Assembly: GCF_963666545.1 (NCBI RefSeq)
Contig: NZ_OY762899.1
Coordinates: forward strand, 2,170,001-2,234,000
Source of the DNA: an uncultured Bacteroides sp.
GTDB taxonomy: Bacteria > Bacteroidota > Bacteroidia > Bacteroidales > Bacteroidaceae
DNA: 64,000 bases
Direction: 5' to 3'
The notes below the pieces were generated by a model. It searched no databases, was not told the origin of the DNA, and saw nothing but the letters and a program-made list of their open reading frames with translations. The translations under genes were made by a program, and so were the position numbers. This document shows, one piece after another, positions 33,374 to 42,895 of the stretch. Position 1 is the stretch's first letter. Every line of letters starts with the position of its first letter.

Positions 33374-34312
33374 ATGATATTAGATGAAGAAAAACACAAG
33401 AACGAGAAAGCAATAATCAAAAAATATCAGCAGTATCTAAAATTAGAGAAGTCCTTGTCGCCAAACACACTAGAGGCGTACAACACTGACCTGGAAAAGC
33501 TCATGGGCTTTTTATTATCAGAGAACATTGACGTCTTACAAGCTACCATCAACGACCTCGAGCAATTCATTGCCAGCTTGCATGACATTGGCATCCATGC
33601 CCGCTCACAAGCTCGGATCATTTCGGGCATTAAATCTTTCTTTCGTTTCTTAATATTAGAAGACTACATCGAAGTAGATCCCTCCGAATTAATTGAAGGG
33701 CCACAAGTCGGTTTCAAGCTGCCTGAAGTATTAACTATAGAAGAAATCGATGCCATAATCTCCTCTATTGATCTCAGCAAAAACGAAGGACAGCGAAACC
33801 GGGCAATACTGGAAACTCTTTATAGTTGCGGATTACGGGTATCCGAGTTAACTTCATTAAAAATATCCAACCTTTATTTAGAAGAGGAATTTATCAAAGT
33901 AGAAGGAAAAGGCAGTAAGCAACGCCTTGTGCCTATTTCTCAAAAAGCGGTTAAAGAGATAAGGCTCTATTTCATTGATAGAAATAAACAAAATATAAAA
34001 AAAGGATCTGAAGATTTTGTGTTCTTGAGTAAAAGAGGAACCGGACTATCCAGAATTATGATTTTCCACATCATAAAAGAACTTGCTCAAATAGCAGGTA
34101 TAACGAAGATAATCAGCCCACATACTTTCAGACACTCATTTGCCACCCACTTACTCGAGGGAGGTGCCAATCTAAGGGCTATACAGAGTATGTTAGGCCA
34201 TGAATCCATTGCAACAACAGAAATATACACCCATATTGACCGGGACATGTTAAGAAGCGAAATAATAGAGCACCATCCACGTAATATCAAGTATAGAAAA
34301 GAAAAGCAGTAA
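33374..34312 (+). CDS. xerD: Tyrosine recombinase XerD-like
   Basis: 312 residues. SAM-like DNA-binding domain at about 10-100, catalytic domain at about 115-300 with the full set of residues: Arg155 (SCGLRVSEL), Lys179 (EGKGSKQRL), His250 and Arg253 (SPHTFRHSFATH), His276 (LGHESIATT) and Tyr285 (EIYTHID). With a second Xer protein it resolves chromosome dimers at dif. Its neighbourhood is core metabolism rather than an element, so chromosomal XerD is more likely than an integrase. Confidence 0.92.
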   Translation: MILDEEKHKNEKAIIKKYQQYLKLEKSLSPNTLEAYNTDLEKLMGFLLSENIDVLQATINDLEQFIASLHDIGIHARSQARIISGIKSFFRFLILEDYIEVDPSELIEGPQVGFKLPEVLTIEEIDAIISSIDLSKNEGQRNRAILETLYSCGLRVSELTSLKISNLYLEEEFIKVEGKGSKQRLVPISQKAVKEIRLYFIDRNKQNIKKGSEDFVFLSKRGTGLSRIMIFHIIKELAQIAGITKIISPHTFRHSFATHLLEGGANLRAIQSMLGHESIATTEIYTHIDRDMLRSEIIEHHPRNIKYRKEKQ

Positions 34313-34418
34313 CAATCTAAACTATAGGAGATCATTCTTTGTTCATAAATAATAAAGATCAAAATGAGTGCTTTTTCTACATAGATTATATTAAATTATA
34401 ATAAAAATAATACTATGA

Positions 34419-34449
34419 TTGCCGAAACACGTAAGATTTAATATCTTTG
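34419..34449 (+). promoter_or_regulatory. Promoter for the TPR lipoprotein
   Basis: TTG 34419-34421 and TATCTTTG 34442-34449 with 20-bp spacing, leaving a leader of about 70 bases before ATG 34527. Confidence 0.55.
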
Positions 34450-34526
34450 CGTATCTTTCTAGCATGTGCCGTGAAAGCCGATGAATAGACAAAATTTCAA
34501 TTAGAAACATTTAATTTATATCTAGA

Positions 34527-36224
34527 ATGATTAAGAAGTTGTATTTGCCGTTACTTATGGCTATGATTGTTGCACTTTCATCGTGTAGCAAAAAGATGGG
34601 TGAATTGTCATCTGACTATTTCACTACGACCCCCCAAGTACTGGAAGCAGTAGCTGGTAAAGTTCCCGTAACTATTAACGGAAAATTTCCTGAAAAGTAT
34701 TTTAACAAGAAAGCTGTAGTAGAAGTAACTCCCGTTTTGAAATGGGAAGGAGGTCAAGTAAAAGGACAGCCTGCAGTATTCCAAGGAGAGAAAGTGGAAG
34801 GAAACGACCAAGCTATTTCTTATAAAACAGGTGGCAGTTTTACGATGAAGACATCGTTTGATTACGTTCCTGAAATGGCTAAATCTGAATTATACCTTGA
34901 GTTTAATGCAAAGATTGGCAAGAAAACAATTGCTATCCCTCCTGTTAAAGTAGCAGATGGTGTAATCTCAACTTCAGAACTTCTTGGTAACACTCTAGGC
35001 AGCGCCAACCTTGCTAATGGTGACGATGCTTTCCAACGTATTATCAAAGATGCTCACCAAGCGAACATCATGTTCCTTATCCAACAAGCTAACTTACGTG
35101 CGAGCGAATTAAAATCTTTAGGCATTAAAGATTTCAATAAGCAAGTTGCAGACATAAATGCTGCTGAGAACAAAAAAATCAGTAACATCGAAATTTCTGC
35201 TTACGCATCTCCTGATGGTGGAATGGACCTGAACACTGGTTTAGCAGAAAAGCGTGAAGCTAACACCGCTAAGTACTTAAATAAAGAACTTAAAAAAGGA
35301 AAAGTAAACACTACTGTTGACTCCAAATACACTGCTGAAGATTGGGACGGATTCCAAGAATTAGTTTCTAAATCAAACATCCAAGATAAAGAATTGATTC
35401 TCCGCGTTCTTTCAATGTATCAAGATCCTGAACAAAGAGAAAGAGAAATCAAAAACATCTCTTCTGTTTACAAGAACTTGGCTGATGACATTCTTCCTCA
35501 ATTGAGACGTTCACGTTTGACTTTGAATTATGAAATCATTGGCAAGTCTGATGAAGAAATTGCTAAATTAGCTGGCACTGACGCTAGTCAATTGAACGTT
35601 GAAGAACTTCTTTATGCTTCAACTCTTACAAAAGACAACGCTAAGAAAGAAGAGATCTTCACTAAAGCAACGAAACAATTCCCTAACGACTATCGTGCAT
35701 ACAACAACCTTGGTAATATCGCTTATCAAGCTGGTGACCTTGCAAAAGCTGAATCATTCTTTAAAAAAGCTGCTAGCATAAAAGCTACTCCTGAAGTAAA
35801 TATGAATCTTGGTCTTGTTGCTTTGGCTAAAGGCGACAAAACTGCTGCTGAATCTTACTTCGGTAAAGCTGCCGGTGCTAAGGAATTAAGCGAATCAATG
35901 GGTAACTTGTACGTTGCACAAGGCCAATACGAAAGAGCAGTAAACTCTTTTGGTGGTGCAAAGACAAACAGTGCTGCTTTGGCTCAGATCTTAGCTAAAG
36001 ATTATAATAAAGCTAAGAACACTCTTGCCGGTGTTGAAAATCCTGATGCTTACACAGACTACTTAATGGCTATCTTAGGTGCAAGAACAAACAATGCATC
36101 TATGCTAACAAGCAGTCTTAAGAGCGCAATCAAGAAAGATGCTTCATTAGCTAAGAAAGCGTCAACGGACCTCGAGTTTGCTAAATACTTCACTGACGCT
36201 ACTTTTTTGAGCGTTATCAAATAA
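34527..36224 (+). CDS. TPR-containing lipoprotein with OmpA-like segment
   Basis: 565 residues. The lipobox ends at Cys20 (ALSSCSKK), so it is lipid-anchored. A beta-rich N-terminal part (about 35-150) is followed by an OmpA-C-like segment (about 215-290, IEISAYASPDGGMDLNTGLAEKR) and at least three tetratricopeptide repeats at about 380-490 (DYRAYNNLGNIAYQAGDLAKAESFFKKA). OmpA-like segments bind peptidoglycan, and TPRs bind proteins. Codon use is strongly biased as in highly expressed genes. Single gene with terminator. Exact role unknown. Confidence 0.85.
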   Translation: MIKKLYLPLLMAMIVALSSCSKKMGELSSDYFTTTPQVLEAVAGKVPVTINGKFPEKYFNKKAVVEVTPVLKWEGGQVKGQPAVFQGEKVEGNDQAISYKTGGSFTMKTSFDYVPEMAKSELYLEFNAKIGKKTIAIPPVKVADGVISTSELLGNTLGSANLANGDDAFQRIIKDAHQANIMFLIQQANLRASELKSLGIKDFNKQVADINAAENKKISNIEISAYASPDGGMDLNTGLAEKREANTAKYLNKELKKGKVNTTVDSKYTAEDWDGFQELVSKSNIQDKELILRVLSMYQDPEQREREIKNISSVYKNLADDILPQLRRSRLTLNYEIIGKSDEEIAKLAGTDASQLNVEELLYASTLTKDNAKKEEIFTKATKQFPNDYRAYNNLGNIAYQAGDLAKAESFFKKAASIKATPEVNMNLGLVALAKGDKTAAESYFGKAAGAKELSESMGNLYVAQGQYERAVNSFGGAKTNSAALAQILAKDYNKAKNTLAGVENPDAYTDYLMAILGARTNNASMLTSSLKSAIKKDASLAKKASTDLEFAKYFTDATFLSVIK

Positions 36225-36247
36225 GAAGTTAACTACAAAAAATCAAT

Positions 36248-36291
36248 AAAAAAGAGTTGCTTGCCACACAAATGGCAGGCAACTCTTTTTT
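36248..36291 (+). terminator. Terminator after the TPR lipoprotein gene
   Basis: Arms 36248-36266 and 36273-36291 pair over 19 positions with one mismatch, loop of 6, with flanking A- and T-runs that allow function in both directions. Confidence 0.85.
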
Positions 36292-36327
36292 ATTATCCAC
36301 AAAAGCATTACATTCGCAAAAAAAAGA

Positions 36328-37344
36328 ATGAATAGGATTTGCCTTTTATTTATTGCATCTCTTTGCTTATTCGGATGTAATTCGCATTCAGGTAAAGTTA
36401 ATATCAGCGGTGAAATTAAAGGACTGGGAAACGACACCATTTATCTTTATGGCACAAACGAATTATCCGACCTAATGGATACGATCTATGTAAAAGAAGA
36501 TAAGTTTTCCCACACTCTCTCCATAGATACTCTCACCTCTGCCATGCTATTTCTCAACTCCCAAACTGAATGCCCCCTCTTTTTAGCAAAGGGCGACAAA
36601 ATTGAAATCAAAGGAGATAGAAAACATCTAAACCTTCTTGAAGTCAATGGGAATCGCTTCAATGAAGAAATCACAAACTTTCAGCAGTCGATAAATAGTA
36701 AAGGAAAGCTATCGGAAAAAATGCTAGAAAACAAAGTCGAAGAATTTATTCGTCAGCACCACACCTCTTTAGTTAGCATCTATTTACTCAAAAAATATTT
36801 TGTCCAGAAAGCAACTCCTGACTTTAGCAAGATAAAGCAACTCATCGCCCTAATGAATGGGCAACTACAAGACGATCCTTACATCGATCAATTGAGCAAA
36901 TATATAGAGCAATATGAAAATGTAGGTATCGGCAAACCAGCTCCATTCTTTAGCATCAATAATGTAAGCGGAAAAAGAGTTTCTCTTTCTGACATTAAAG
37001 GTAAATACATACTGCTAAACTTCTGGGCATCATGGAGCGACTCATGCAAGAAGGAGAACCGGGAACTACGAAAGATTCACCAAGTTTATGGCAAGAAAGC
37101 CAACTTCACCATGCTCGGCATCTCACTGGATATTGACAAGCAAAGCTGGAAACAAACCGTGAAAAATGACACGCTTAACTGGCAACAACTTTGCGACTTC
37201 TCCGGATGGGAATCACCCGTAATCAAACAATACTCCATACAAAGCTTACCAAACTACTATCTTATTGCCCCTGATGGCAAGATTGTAGCAAGGGAACAAA
37301 AATGTGAAGCATTAAAAAGAAAGCTACAAGAGATCGTCAAATAA
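36328..37344 (+). CDS. TlpA-like thioredoxin lipoprotein with altered active site
   Basis: 338 residues. The lipobox ends at Cys17 (LFGCNS). A DUF4369-like beta domain covers about 24-115, and a TlpA/AhpC-like thioredoxin fold about 200-338 (GKPAPFFSINNVSGKRVSLSD). The active site reads WSDSC: the first Cys of the usual WCxxC is Ser237, and only Cys240 remains. It cannot form the usual intramolecular disulfide, so it may be a one-Cys (peroxiredoxin- or isomerase-like) or a binding protein. It is followed by comM after 46 bp. Confidence 0.85.
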   Translation: MNRICLLFIASLCLFGCNSHSGKVNISGEIKGLGNDTIYLYGTNELSDLMDTIYVKEDKFSHTLSIDTLTSAMLFLNSQTECPLFLAKGDKIEIKGDRKHLNLLEVNGNRFNEEITNFQQSINSKGKLSEKMLENKVEEFIRQHHTSLVSIYLLKKYFVQKATPDFSKIKQLIALMNGQLQDDPYIDQLSKYIEQYENVGIGKPAPFFSINNVSGKRVSLSDIKGKYILLNFWASWSDSCKKENRELRKIHQVYGKKANFTMLGISLDIDKQSWKQTVKNDTLNWQQLCDFSGWESPVIKQYSIQSLPNYYLIAPDGKIVAREQKCEALKRKLQEIVK

Positions 37345-37390
37345 TACGTTCCCTTTGTTACACATAAAAATCCAACGAAACTACTAGCTA

Positions 37391-38929
37391 ATGCTTGTCA
37401 AATTATTCGGTGCAGCCGTTCAAGGCATAGAAGCCACCGTCATCACTATCGAAGTCAACTGTTCACGAGGTTGCATGTTCTATCTTGTCGGCCTACCCGA
37501 CTCAGCAGTTAAAGAGAGCCATCAACGCATCATCTCCGCTCTGCAGGTAACCGGACACAAAATGCCCACGAGCAATATTGTGATCAACATGGCCCCGGCC
37601 GATATCCGCAAAGAAGGTTCTGCCTACGATTTACCATTAGCCATCGGCATGCTTGCCGCAAGTGAAACCATCGCCTGCGACAAACTTTCTCAGTACGTAA
37701 TAATGGGCGAACTTAGTCTTGACGGGAGCATTCAACCCATCAAAGGGGCTCTACCCATTGCCATAAAAGCAAGAGAAGAAAAACTGGAAGGCATCATCGT
37801 TCCTCTGCAAAATGCTCGCGAGGCAGCAGTGGTAAATAACCTGAAGGTGTTTGGTGTCAGTAATATCAAGGAAGTTATTGAATTCTTTAATGGCGAACAG
37901 AACTTAGAACCAATAACTGTCGACACGCGAGAAGAGTTTTATGCACAACAAACCATCTTTGACTCTGACTTCTGCGAGGTAAAAGGACAGGAAAATGTGA
38001 AACGAGCGCTTGAAGTAGCCGCTGCAGGAGGACACAACATTATTATGATAGGAGCTCCCGGAAGTGGCAAATCAATGATGAGTAAGCGATTACCATCCAT
38101 TCTACCTCCTCTTTCGCTTAACGAAAGTCTGGAAACCACCAAAATCCATTCCGTGGCCGGTAAACTTAGCCGCAACTCCTCACTTATCTCCAAACGTCCT
38201 TTTCGCGATCCACATCACACCATCTCTCAAGTAGCCATGGTGGGCGGAGGCAGCTTCCCGCAACCCGGAGAAATTAGTCTGGCTCACAACGGCGTACTCT
38301 TTTTAGACGAGTTACCGGAATTCAACCGAAGCGTACTCGAAGTACTGCGTCAACCACTTGAAGACAGAAAGATTACCATCTCCCGATCCCGATGCAGCAT
38401 TGAATACCCCGCCAGCTTCATGCTCGTCGCTTCTATGAATCCGTGTCCTTGCGGATATTACAACCACCCCACAAAAGCTTGTGTTTGTAGCCCGGGACAG
38501 GTTCAGAAATATCTCAATAAAATCTCCGGACCGCTACTCGACCGCATTGACATACAGATAGAAATCGTACCTGTTCCTTTCGATAAAATGTCCGATGCCC
38601 GCCAAGGAGAAGCCAGCAGTACCATACGAGAAAGGGTTATTAAAGCAAGAAAGATACAAGAAGAACGTTTTCTTTCCTATCCGGGCGTTCATAGCAATGC
38701 ACAAATGACAAGCAGGCTCTTAGCCATGTATGCCCAACTAGATGAGAAAGGACTTAACCTCTTAAAGCAAGCCATGAATCGCCTGAACCTATCTGCCCGG
38801 GCATACGACAGAATCTTAAAAGTATCCCGTACCATTGCCGATTTAGAAGGAAGCGAAAAGATCTTGCCCTCGCATCTTGCCGAAGCGATTGGCTATCGCA
38901 ACCTCGACCGGGAGAACTGGGCTGGATAA
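37391..38929 (+). CDS. comM: YifB/ComM-family Mg-chelatase-like AAA+ ATPase
   Basis: 512 residues. Order: N-terminal ChlI (S5-like) domain (about 20-140, GLPDSAVKESHQRI, DLPLAIGML), Mg-chelatase AAA+ domain with Walker A GAPGSGKS (221-228) and Walker B LFLDELPEF, a Cys-rich insert (NPCPCGYYNHPTKACVCS), and a C-terminal lid (LSARAYDRILKVSRTIADLEGS). ComM helps branch migration during DNA uptake in naturally competent bacteria; the gene is widespread in non-competent ones. Complete, single gene. Confidence 0.93.
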   Translation: MLVKLFGAAVQGIEATVITIEVNCSRGCMFYLVGLPDSAVKESHQRIISALQVTGHKMPTSNIVINMAPADIRKEGSAYDLPLAIGMLAASETIACDKLSQYVIMGELSLDGSIQPIKGALPIAIKAREEKLEGIIVPLQNAREAAVVNNLKVFGVSNIKEVIEFFNGEQNLEPITVDTREEFYAQQTIFDSDFCEVKGQENVKRALEVAAAGGHNIIMIGAPGSGKSMMSKRLPSILPPLSLNESLETTKIHSVAGKLSRNSSLISKRPFRDPHHTISQVAMVGGGSFPQPGEISLAHNGVLFLDELPEFNRSVLEVLRQPLEDRKITISRSRCSIEYPASFMLVASMNPCPCGYYNHPTKACVCSPGQVQKYLNKISGPLLDRIDIQIEIVPVPFDKMSDARQGEASSTIRERVIKARKIQEERFLSYPGVHSNAQMTSRLLAMYAQLDEKGLNLLKQAMNRLNLSARAYDRILKVSRTIADLEGSEKILPSHLAEAIGYRNLDRENWAG

Positions 38930-39157
38930 GCGACTAAATCATCATCCTCTTTTCAATAACAGAAAAAATATTGAGGTAAATAAGAGCAGCTACTTTATTC
39001 ATTGAATAAGGCAACAACTCTCATAGCCTAAAGCATTAGATCACCTCCAACTGGATATAATACAATGAAAAATATCCGTCACAAACGTAGCTATGCAGAG
39101 TAAAAGATGGAATCAAATATAGATGATTAGGCGTTAGATCATAAATTCCGTTAGGTA

Positions 39158-40817
39158 GGGTTCGCTGAATAAATCACCTCTTTAAACTTTAATAATTGGC
39201 TAATCTAGGCAACAGAATAACTTTCTCCATAATTCTGTCTGGATTTGCCAATATATTCATCACAAAAAACAGAGCACGAAGAAGTTCTCTGAGGAACTTC
39301 ATCACATTTTTCACAAAATAGCACATCGCAGTCCATGAGTTGCCCGTATCGGGCAACTTAGCTCTGATGTTGTTAGCCCGATAAATGCGTTTTGCTGTTC
39401 CGAATGTAGCCTCTATTTGGTTTCGTTGGCCTGCCGCCCCCGCCATCTTGCTTTGATATTCCTTGGTCTGTTGCTCCTTTGGAGGTCTGCCAAGAGGCTT
39501 GCCCATGGCCTGAATCTCCAGTTCTTTCATTAGTGAGCGGTTGGCCCTGTTCATGTAAATCTTATCCGCATAGATTTTTGCCGGAAGAAATCCAAAGCGT
39601 AGCCGGTAAAGTTCTATATGTTTCTCCAGGTCGGAAGCTTCGTTATATGCATCCCAACTGTGATGATCCACAAAGGCATACCCCTTGACAACGCAGGCGC
39701 CAATCTTTGCCCCGAATTCAGTGGGTGATTTTGACTTTCCCCGGACAATGGGACGTATATGGGGCTGGAAGATGCTAATGATGCGATTAGCACAAGATTT
39801 GACACCTGATTTGAACATCTCATCTTGCTGATGGAACATGGTAATGATTGCCTTCACAGTCCTTTGTTCGTATCGTTTAAGGCTGTAAAACAGTTGCGTT
39901 CCGTTTATGGCTATCAACTGAGTAAAACTACGGATATCTCTAATCAAATAGGTCAATAAAAGGGATTTAGCGCGATGAATCATCTTTTTGCTCTTCTTTC
40001 TATGTTTGATCACCTGATGAAAAGCGGCATGGGCTTCTTTATAATAAGTCACCGGATGAATCAAAGAAAAGCCTTTGCACAGTTTGTCAATGTAGCGGTT
40101 GATGACCTTGCAGCCATCATGTAACAGGTCAATGTCGGTAGGGTAACGAACTTCCGCGTCAGAACAGGTAGCGTCCATCTTTAAAGAACCCGCATGCACT
40201 CTGCCCTGGTTATCGACAAAGGTAGGATCCTGATCATCCACATCTACTTGTCCGCCGCCCTCGTCCTCGGAATCGCTCTTCTTGCCTGCCGATCTTGACT
40301 TCTCTAGTTGGAGCTGGAGCTCCAGAAGAGAAACGCTCATGTCATTAAAATCAGTCGTACCCAAGCGTTTGCGGATGGTCACAAACAAGCTGGAATCAAA
40401 GATCGGTTGATCGGTAAACTCGGATAAGCCTACAAAATATTGCATATAAGGATTTTCCTGAATGGCAAGTATCGTTTCCTCGTCGGAGAGATTCATCTTA
40501 TGCTTGATGATTAAAGCACCGATAATCATACGGGCCGGTTTGTTCCCGGCTCCACGTTTGCCATTGTTAAGCTGTACAGCGTACAAACGCTCTATTTCAC
40601 TCCAAGGAAGAGTGTCTCCCAATTTTACCCAACGGTTAGCCTTATTCAAGCCTTCCAAAGAGGATTTGAAAGCATCAATACTAAGTTGAATGCCTTGTGA
40701 TTTATACTTCATTGCGCTATCATTTAACACTCAAAGATAACTTTTTTTAGTCAAATAGAGAAAAAAATAATCGCTATTTATCTAATAATCAGTTGATTGA
40801 TATTATTCAGTGAACCC
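39158..40817 (-). mobile_element. IS1182/IS5-type insertion sequence, 1660 bp
   Basis: Ends match as 15-bp inverted repeats with one mismatch: GGGTTCGCTGAATAA (39158-39172) and the complement of TTATTCAGTGAACCC (40803-40817). Flanking TAGGTA copies (39152-39157 and 40818-40823) are the target duplication. The element carries one intact transposase gene and has disrupted an AraC-type gene. Confidence 0.92.
39189..40712 (-). CDS. DDE transposase of the IS1182/IS5 group
   Basis: 507 residues from ATG 40712 (MKYKSQGIQL); a start six codons earlier is possible. The N-terminal DUF772 region (MIIGALIIKHKMNLSDEETILAIQENPYMQYFVG) and the DDE_Tnp_1-like core are typical: DATCSDAEVRYPTDIDLL with the first Asp, KIYADKIYMNRANRSLM with the second, and QRNQIEATFGTAKR with the Glu. 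Complete frame. A charged linker (EKSRSAGKKSDSEDEGGG) lies in the middle. Confidence 0.9.
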   Translation of the reverse strand: MKYKSQGIQLSIDAFKSSLEGLNKANRWVKLGDTLPWSEIERLYAVQLNNGKRGAGNKPARMIIGALIIKHKMNLSDEETILAIQENPYMQYFVGLSEFTDQPIFDSSLFVTIRKRLGTTDFNDMSVSLLELQLQLEKSRSAGKKSDSEDEGGGQVDVDDQDPTFVDNQGRVHAGSLKMDATCSDAEVRYPTDIDLLHDGCKVINRYIDKLCKGFSLIHPVTYYKEAHAAFHQVIKHRKKSKKMIHRAKSLLLTYLIRDIRSFTQLIAINGTQLFYSLKRYEQRTVKAIITMFHQQDEMFKSGVKSCANRIISIFQPHIRPIVRGKSKSPTEFGAKIGACVVKGYAFVDHHSWDAYNEASDLEKHIELYRLRFGFLPAKIYADKIYMNRANRSLMKELEIQAMGKPLGRPPKEQQTKEYQSKMAGAAGQRNQIEATFGTAKRIYRANNIRAKLPDTGNSWTAMCYFVKNVMKFLRELLRALFFVMNILANPDRIMEKVILLPRLANY

Positions 40818-41202
40818 TAGGTAGTATAATTTTAGCAGCACCATCTTCCACCCAATAAAGTCTTGTAAACGGACTACTTACCTTACTCCAGTTCCAATCG
40901 GCATTATGAATAGCATGCCCAATATTTAGCAAAGTGAAATTCAAGTATTCTTTCTCTTTAACCATTGGTGTTTTTCGTTTCTATTTAAGCGAAGATAAAC
41001 TAATAATTTCGAGAATTACACTAATTACTCTGAAAACCTTGAAATAACATCATTCTTTATCGAAATAGCAGAAGTTCCTTTGACCCATGCAATACTCATT
41101 CATAATGAGTTAACAATCATCGATGAATTTCATAAAATCACAAATAACGATATTGTGCTATTATGTATCGAGATAGTATAATAGTTATGAATACATATCT
41201 GC

Positions 41203-41210
41203 TAACTTTG
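41203..41210 (+). promoter_or_regulatory. -7 box for the GH29 gene
   Basis: TAACTTTG, 28 bp upstream of ATG 41239. No good -33 TTG, as expected for a promoter that needs an activator such as the lost AraC-type protein. A 7-bp palindrome (ACTCATT/AATGAGT, 41094-41110) upstream could be a regulator site. Confidence 0.45.
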
Positions 41211-41238
41211 TAGATAGGAAAACACCAAAACATTACTT

Positions 41239-42876
41239 ATGAGAAAATTATTATTTGTAGCCTTATTTATGACCTCATTCGGGCAAATCAGCGTTGCTCA
41301 AGAAAGAGAACAGTTAACCACCTCCGCTTCAGAACCTATGCAAACGGGCAAGTTTGAAGCAACATGGGAATCCTTAGCACAATATCAAGTACCCGAATGG
41401 TACCGCAATGCCAAATTTGGAATATGGGCTCACTGGGGACCGCAATGCCAACCCGAACAAGGAGATTGGTTTGCCCGTTCGATGTATACGGAAGGCAGTT
41501 CCAACTACAACTGGTTCATTAAGAACTATGGACATCCTTCTAAGTTTGGATTCAAAGACATTATAAATGATTGGAAAGCCGAAAAATGGGATCCAGAAAA
41601 ATTAGTCAAACTCTATAAACGGGCAGGCGCACAGTATTTTTTTGCCATGGGTAACCACCATGATAATTTCGATCTATGGGATAGTAAATATCATAGATGG
41701 AACTCAAGTAAAATAGGCCCTAAAAAAGACATTCTCGAAGGCTGGGCCAAAGCAGCCAAGCACAACAAACTACCATTCGGCGTCAGTATCCATGCCTCTC
41801 ATGCCTGGACGTGGTATGAAACCTCTCAAGGAGCAGACAAGCAAGGATCTTACGCCGGCATTCCTTATGATGGAAAACTCACAAAAGAAGATGGAAAAGG
41901 AAAATGGTGGGAAGGGTTAGATCCTCAGGAATTATACGCACAAAATCATGCATTAAGTAAAGGGAGCGAAAATGCAGGTACAATCCATTCTCAATGGAAC
42001 TGGGGAAATGGTGTATCGGTGCCCAACAAAGAGTATTGCGATAATTTTTACGGCAGAACTGTCGATATGATCAATAAGTACAAACCCGATTTACTCTATT
42101 TTGATGACACAGCCCTTCCACTATGGCCTGTTAGTGATGTAGGGCTCCGAATTGCTACTCATTTCTACAATAGCGACATAAAAAGAAAGGGGAAATTAGA
42201 CGCTGTCATCTTTGGAAAGATTCTAACTGAAGAGCAAAAAGAGTGCTTGGTTTGGGATGTTGAACGAGGTGCGCCTGACAAGATACAGCAAAGGCCTTGG
42301 CAGACATGTACCTGTATCGGAGATTGGCATTATAATCGTTCCGTTTACGACAATAATAGATACAAATCAGCCAAATCGGTAATACAAATGCTTGCAGATA
42401 TAGTCAGTAAAAACGGTAATCTTTTGCTCAATATTCCTGTGCGCGGAGATGGAAGTATTGATGAAAAGGAAGTCGCTGTTTTAGAAGGAATAGGGAGATG
42501 GATGGATGTAAATAAAGAATGTATATTTGATACAAGACCTTGGACAATCTTTGGAGAAGGTCCCGATGCCGAAAAATTAAATCCAATGCAAGCTCAAGGT
42601 TTTAATGAAGGAAAAAGCAAATACACTTCGAAAGATATTCGCTTTACTCAGAAAGGAAAAACATTATATGCCATCGTTATGGGATGGCCTGAAGATGGTA
42701 AAATTGTGATTAAGTCATTGGCTACAGACTCCACTAATTATGAAAAAGAAATAAAGAAAGTAGAGTTATTAGGAAGCGGAAAAGTTTCATTCACCCGTGA
42801 TAATAGCGGACTAAACATTATCCTCCCAAAACAAAAGCCGAACGATATAGCGTTGGTCTTAAAAATAAATAACTAA
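41239..42876 (+). CDS. Alpha-L-fucosidase, glycoside hydrolase family 29
   Basis: 545 residues. Signal peptide about 1-20 (cut after SVAQ). Catalytic (beta/alpha)8 barrel at about 40-420: WYRNAKFGIWAHWGPQ, GAQYFFAMGNHHDNFDLWDS and the nucleophile region PDLLYFDD with Asp289/Asp290, followed by a C-terminal beta-sandwich. GH29 enzymes release L-fucose from glycans, retaining configuration. It is exported. It forms a unit with the mutarotase 20 bp downstream and lies opposite the disrupted AraC-type gene. Confidence 0.93.
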   Translation: MRKLLFVALFMTSFGQISVAQEREQLTTSASEPMQTGKFEATWESLAQYQVPEWYRNAKFGIWAHWGPQCQPEQGDWFARSMYTEGSSNYNWFIKNYGHPSKFGFKDIINDWKAEKWDPEKLVKLYKRAGAQYFFAMGNHHDNFDLWDSKYHRWNSSKIGPKKDILEGWAKAAKHNKLPFGVSIHASHAWTWYETSQGADKQGSYAGIPYDGKLTKEDGKGKWWEGLDPQELYAQNHALSKGSENAGTIHSQWNWGNGVSVPNKEYCDNFYGRTVDMINKYKPDLLYFDDTALPLWPVSDVGLRIATHFYNSDIKRKGKLDAVIFGKILTEEQKECLVWDVERGAPDKIQQRPWQTCTCIGDWHYNRSVYDNNRYKSAKSVIQMLADIVSKNGNLLLNIPVRGDGSIDEKEVAVLEGIGRWMDVNKECIFDTRPWTIFGEGPDAEKLNPMQAQGFNEGKSKYTSKDIRFTQKGKTLYAIVMGWPEDGKIVIKSLATDSTNYEKEIKKVELLGSGKVSFTRDNSGLNIILPKQKPNDIALVLKINN

Positions 42877-42895
42877 ATCAGAACACTATTCTATT

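Larger units (their letters stand above)
39036..40965 (-). pseudogene. AraC-family regulator gene split by an insertion sequence
   Basis: On the minus strand, ATG 40965 starts [10 protein letters not shown] and reads [19 protein letters not shown] up to the IS. On the other side the same frame resumes at the duplicated TACCTA with NGIYDLTPNHLYLIP and SFTLHSYVCD, then meets TAA at 39036-39038. Removing the IS and one 6-bp duplicate restores one frame of 87 codons that matches the N-terminal ligand domain of AraC regulators. The C-terminal HTH is missing; a short NALGYES string after the stop in another frame may be its degenerate trace. It lies upstream of and divergent from the GH29 gene and was probably its regulator. 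Confidence 0.82.

Noticed and set aside
33374-34312. Element integrase
   Set aside because: All catalytic residues are present, but the gene sits among core genes with no att repeat or cargo, so chromosomal XerD is preferred.
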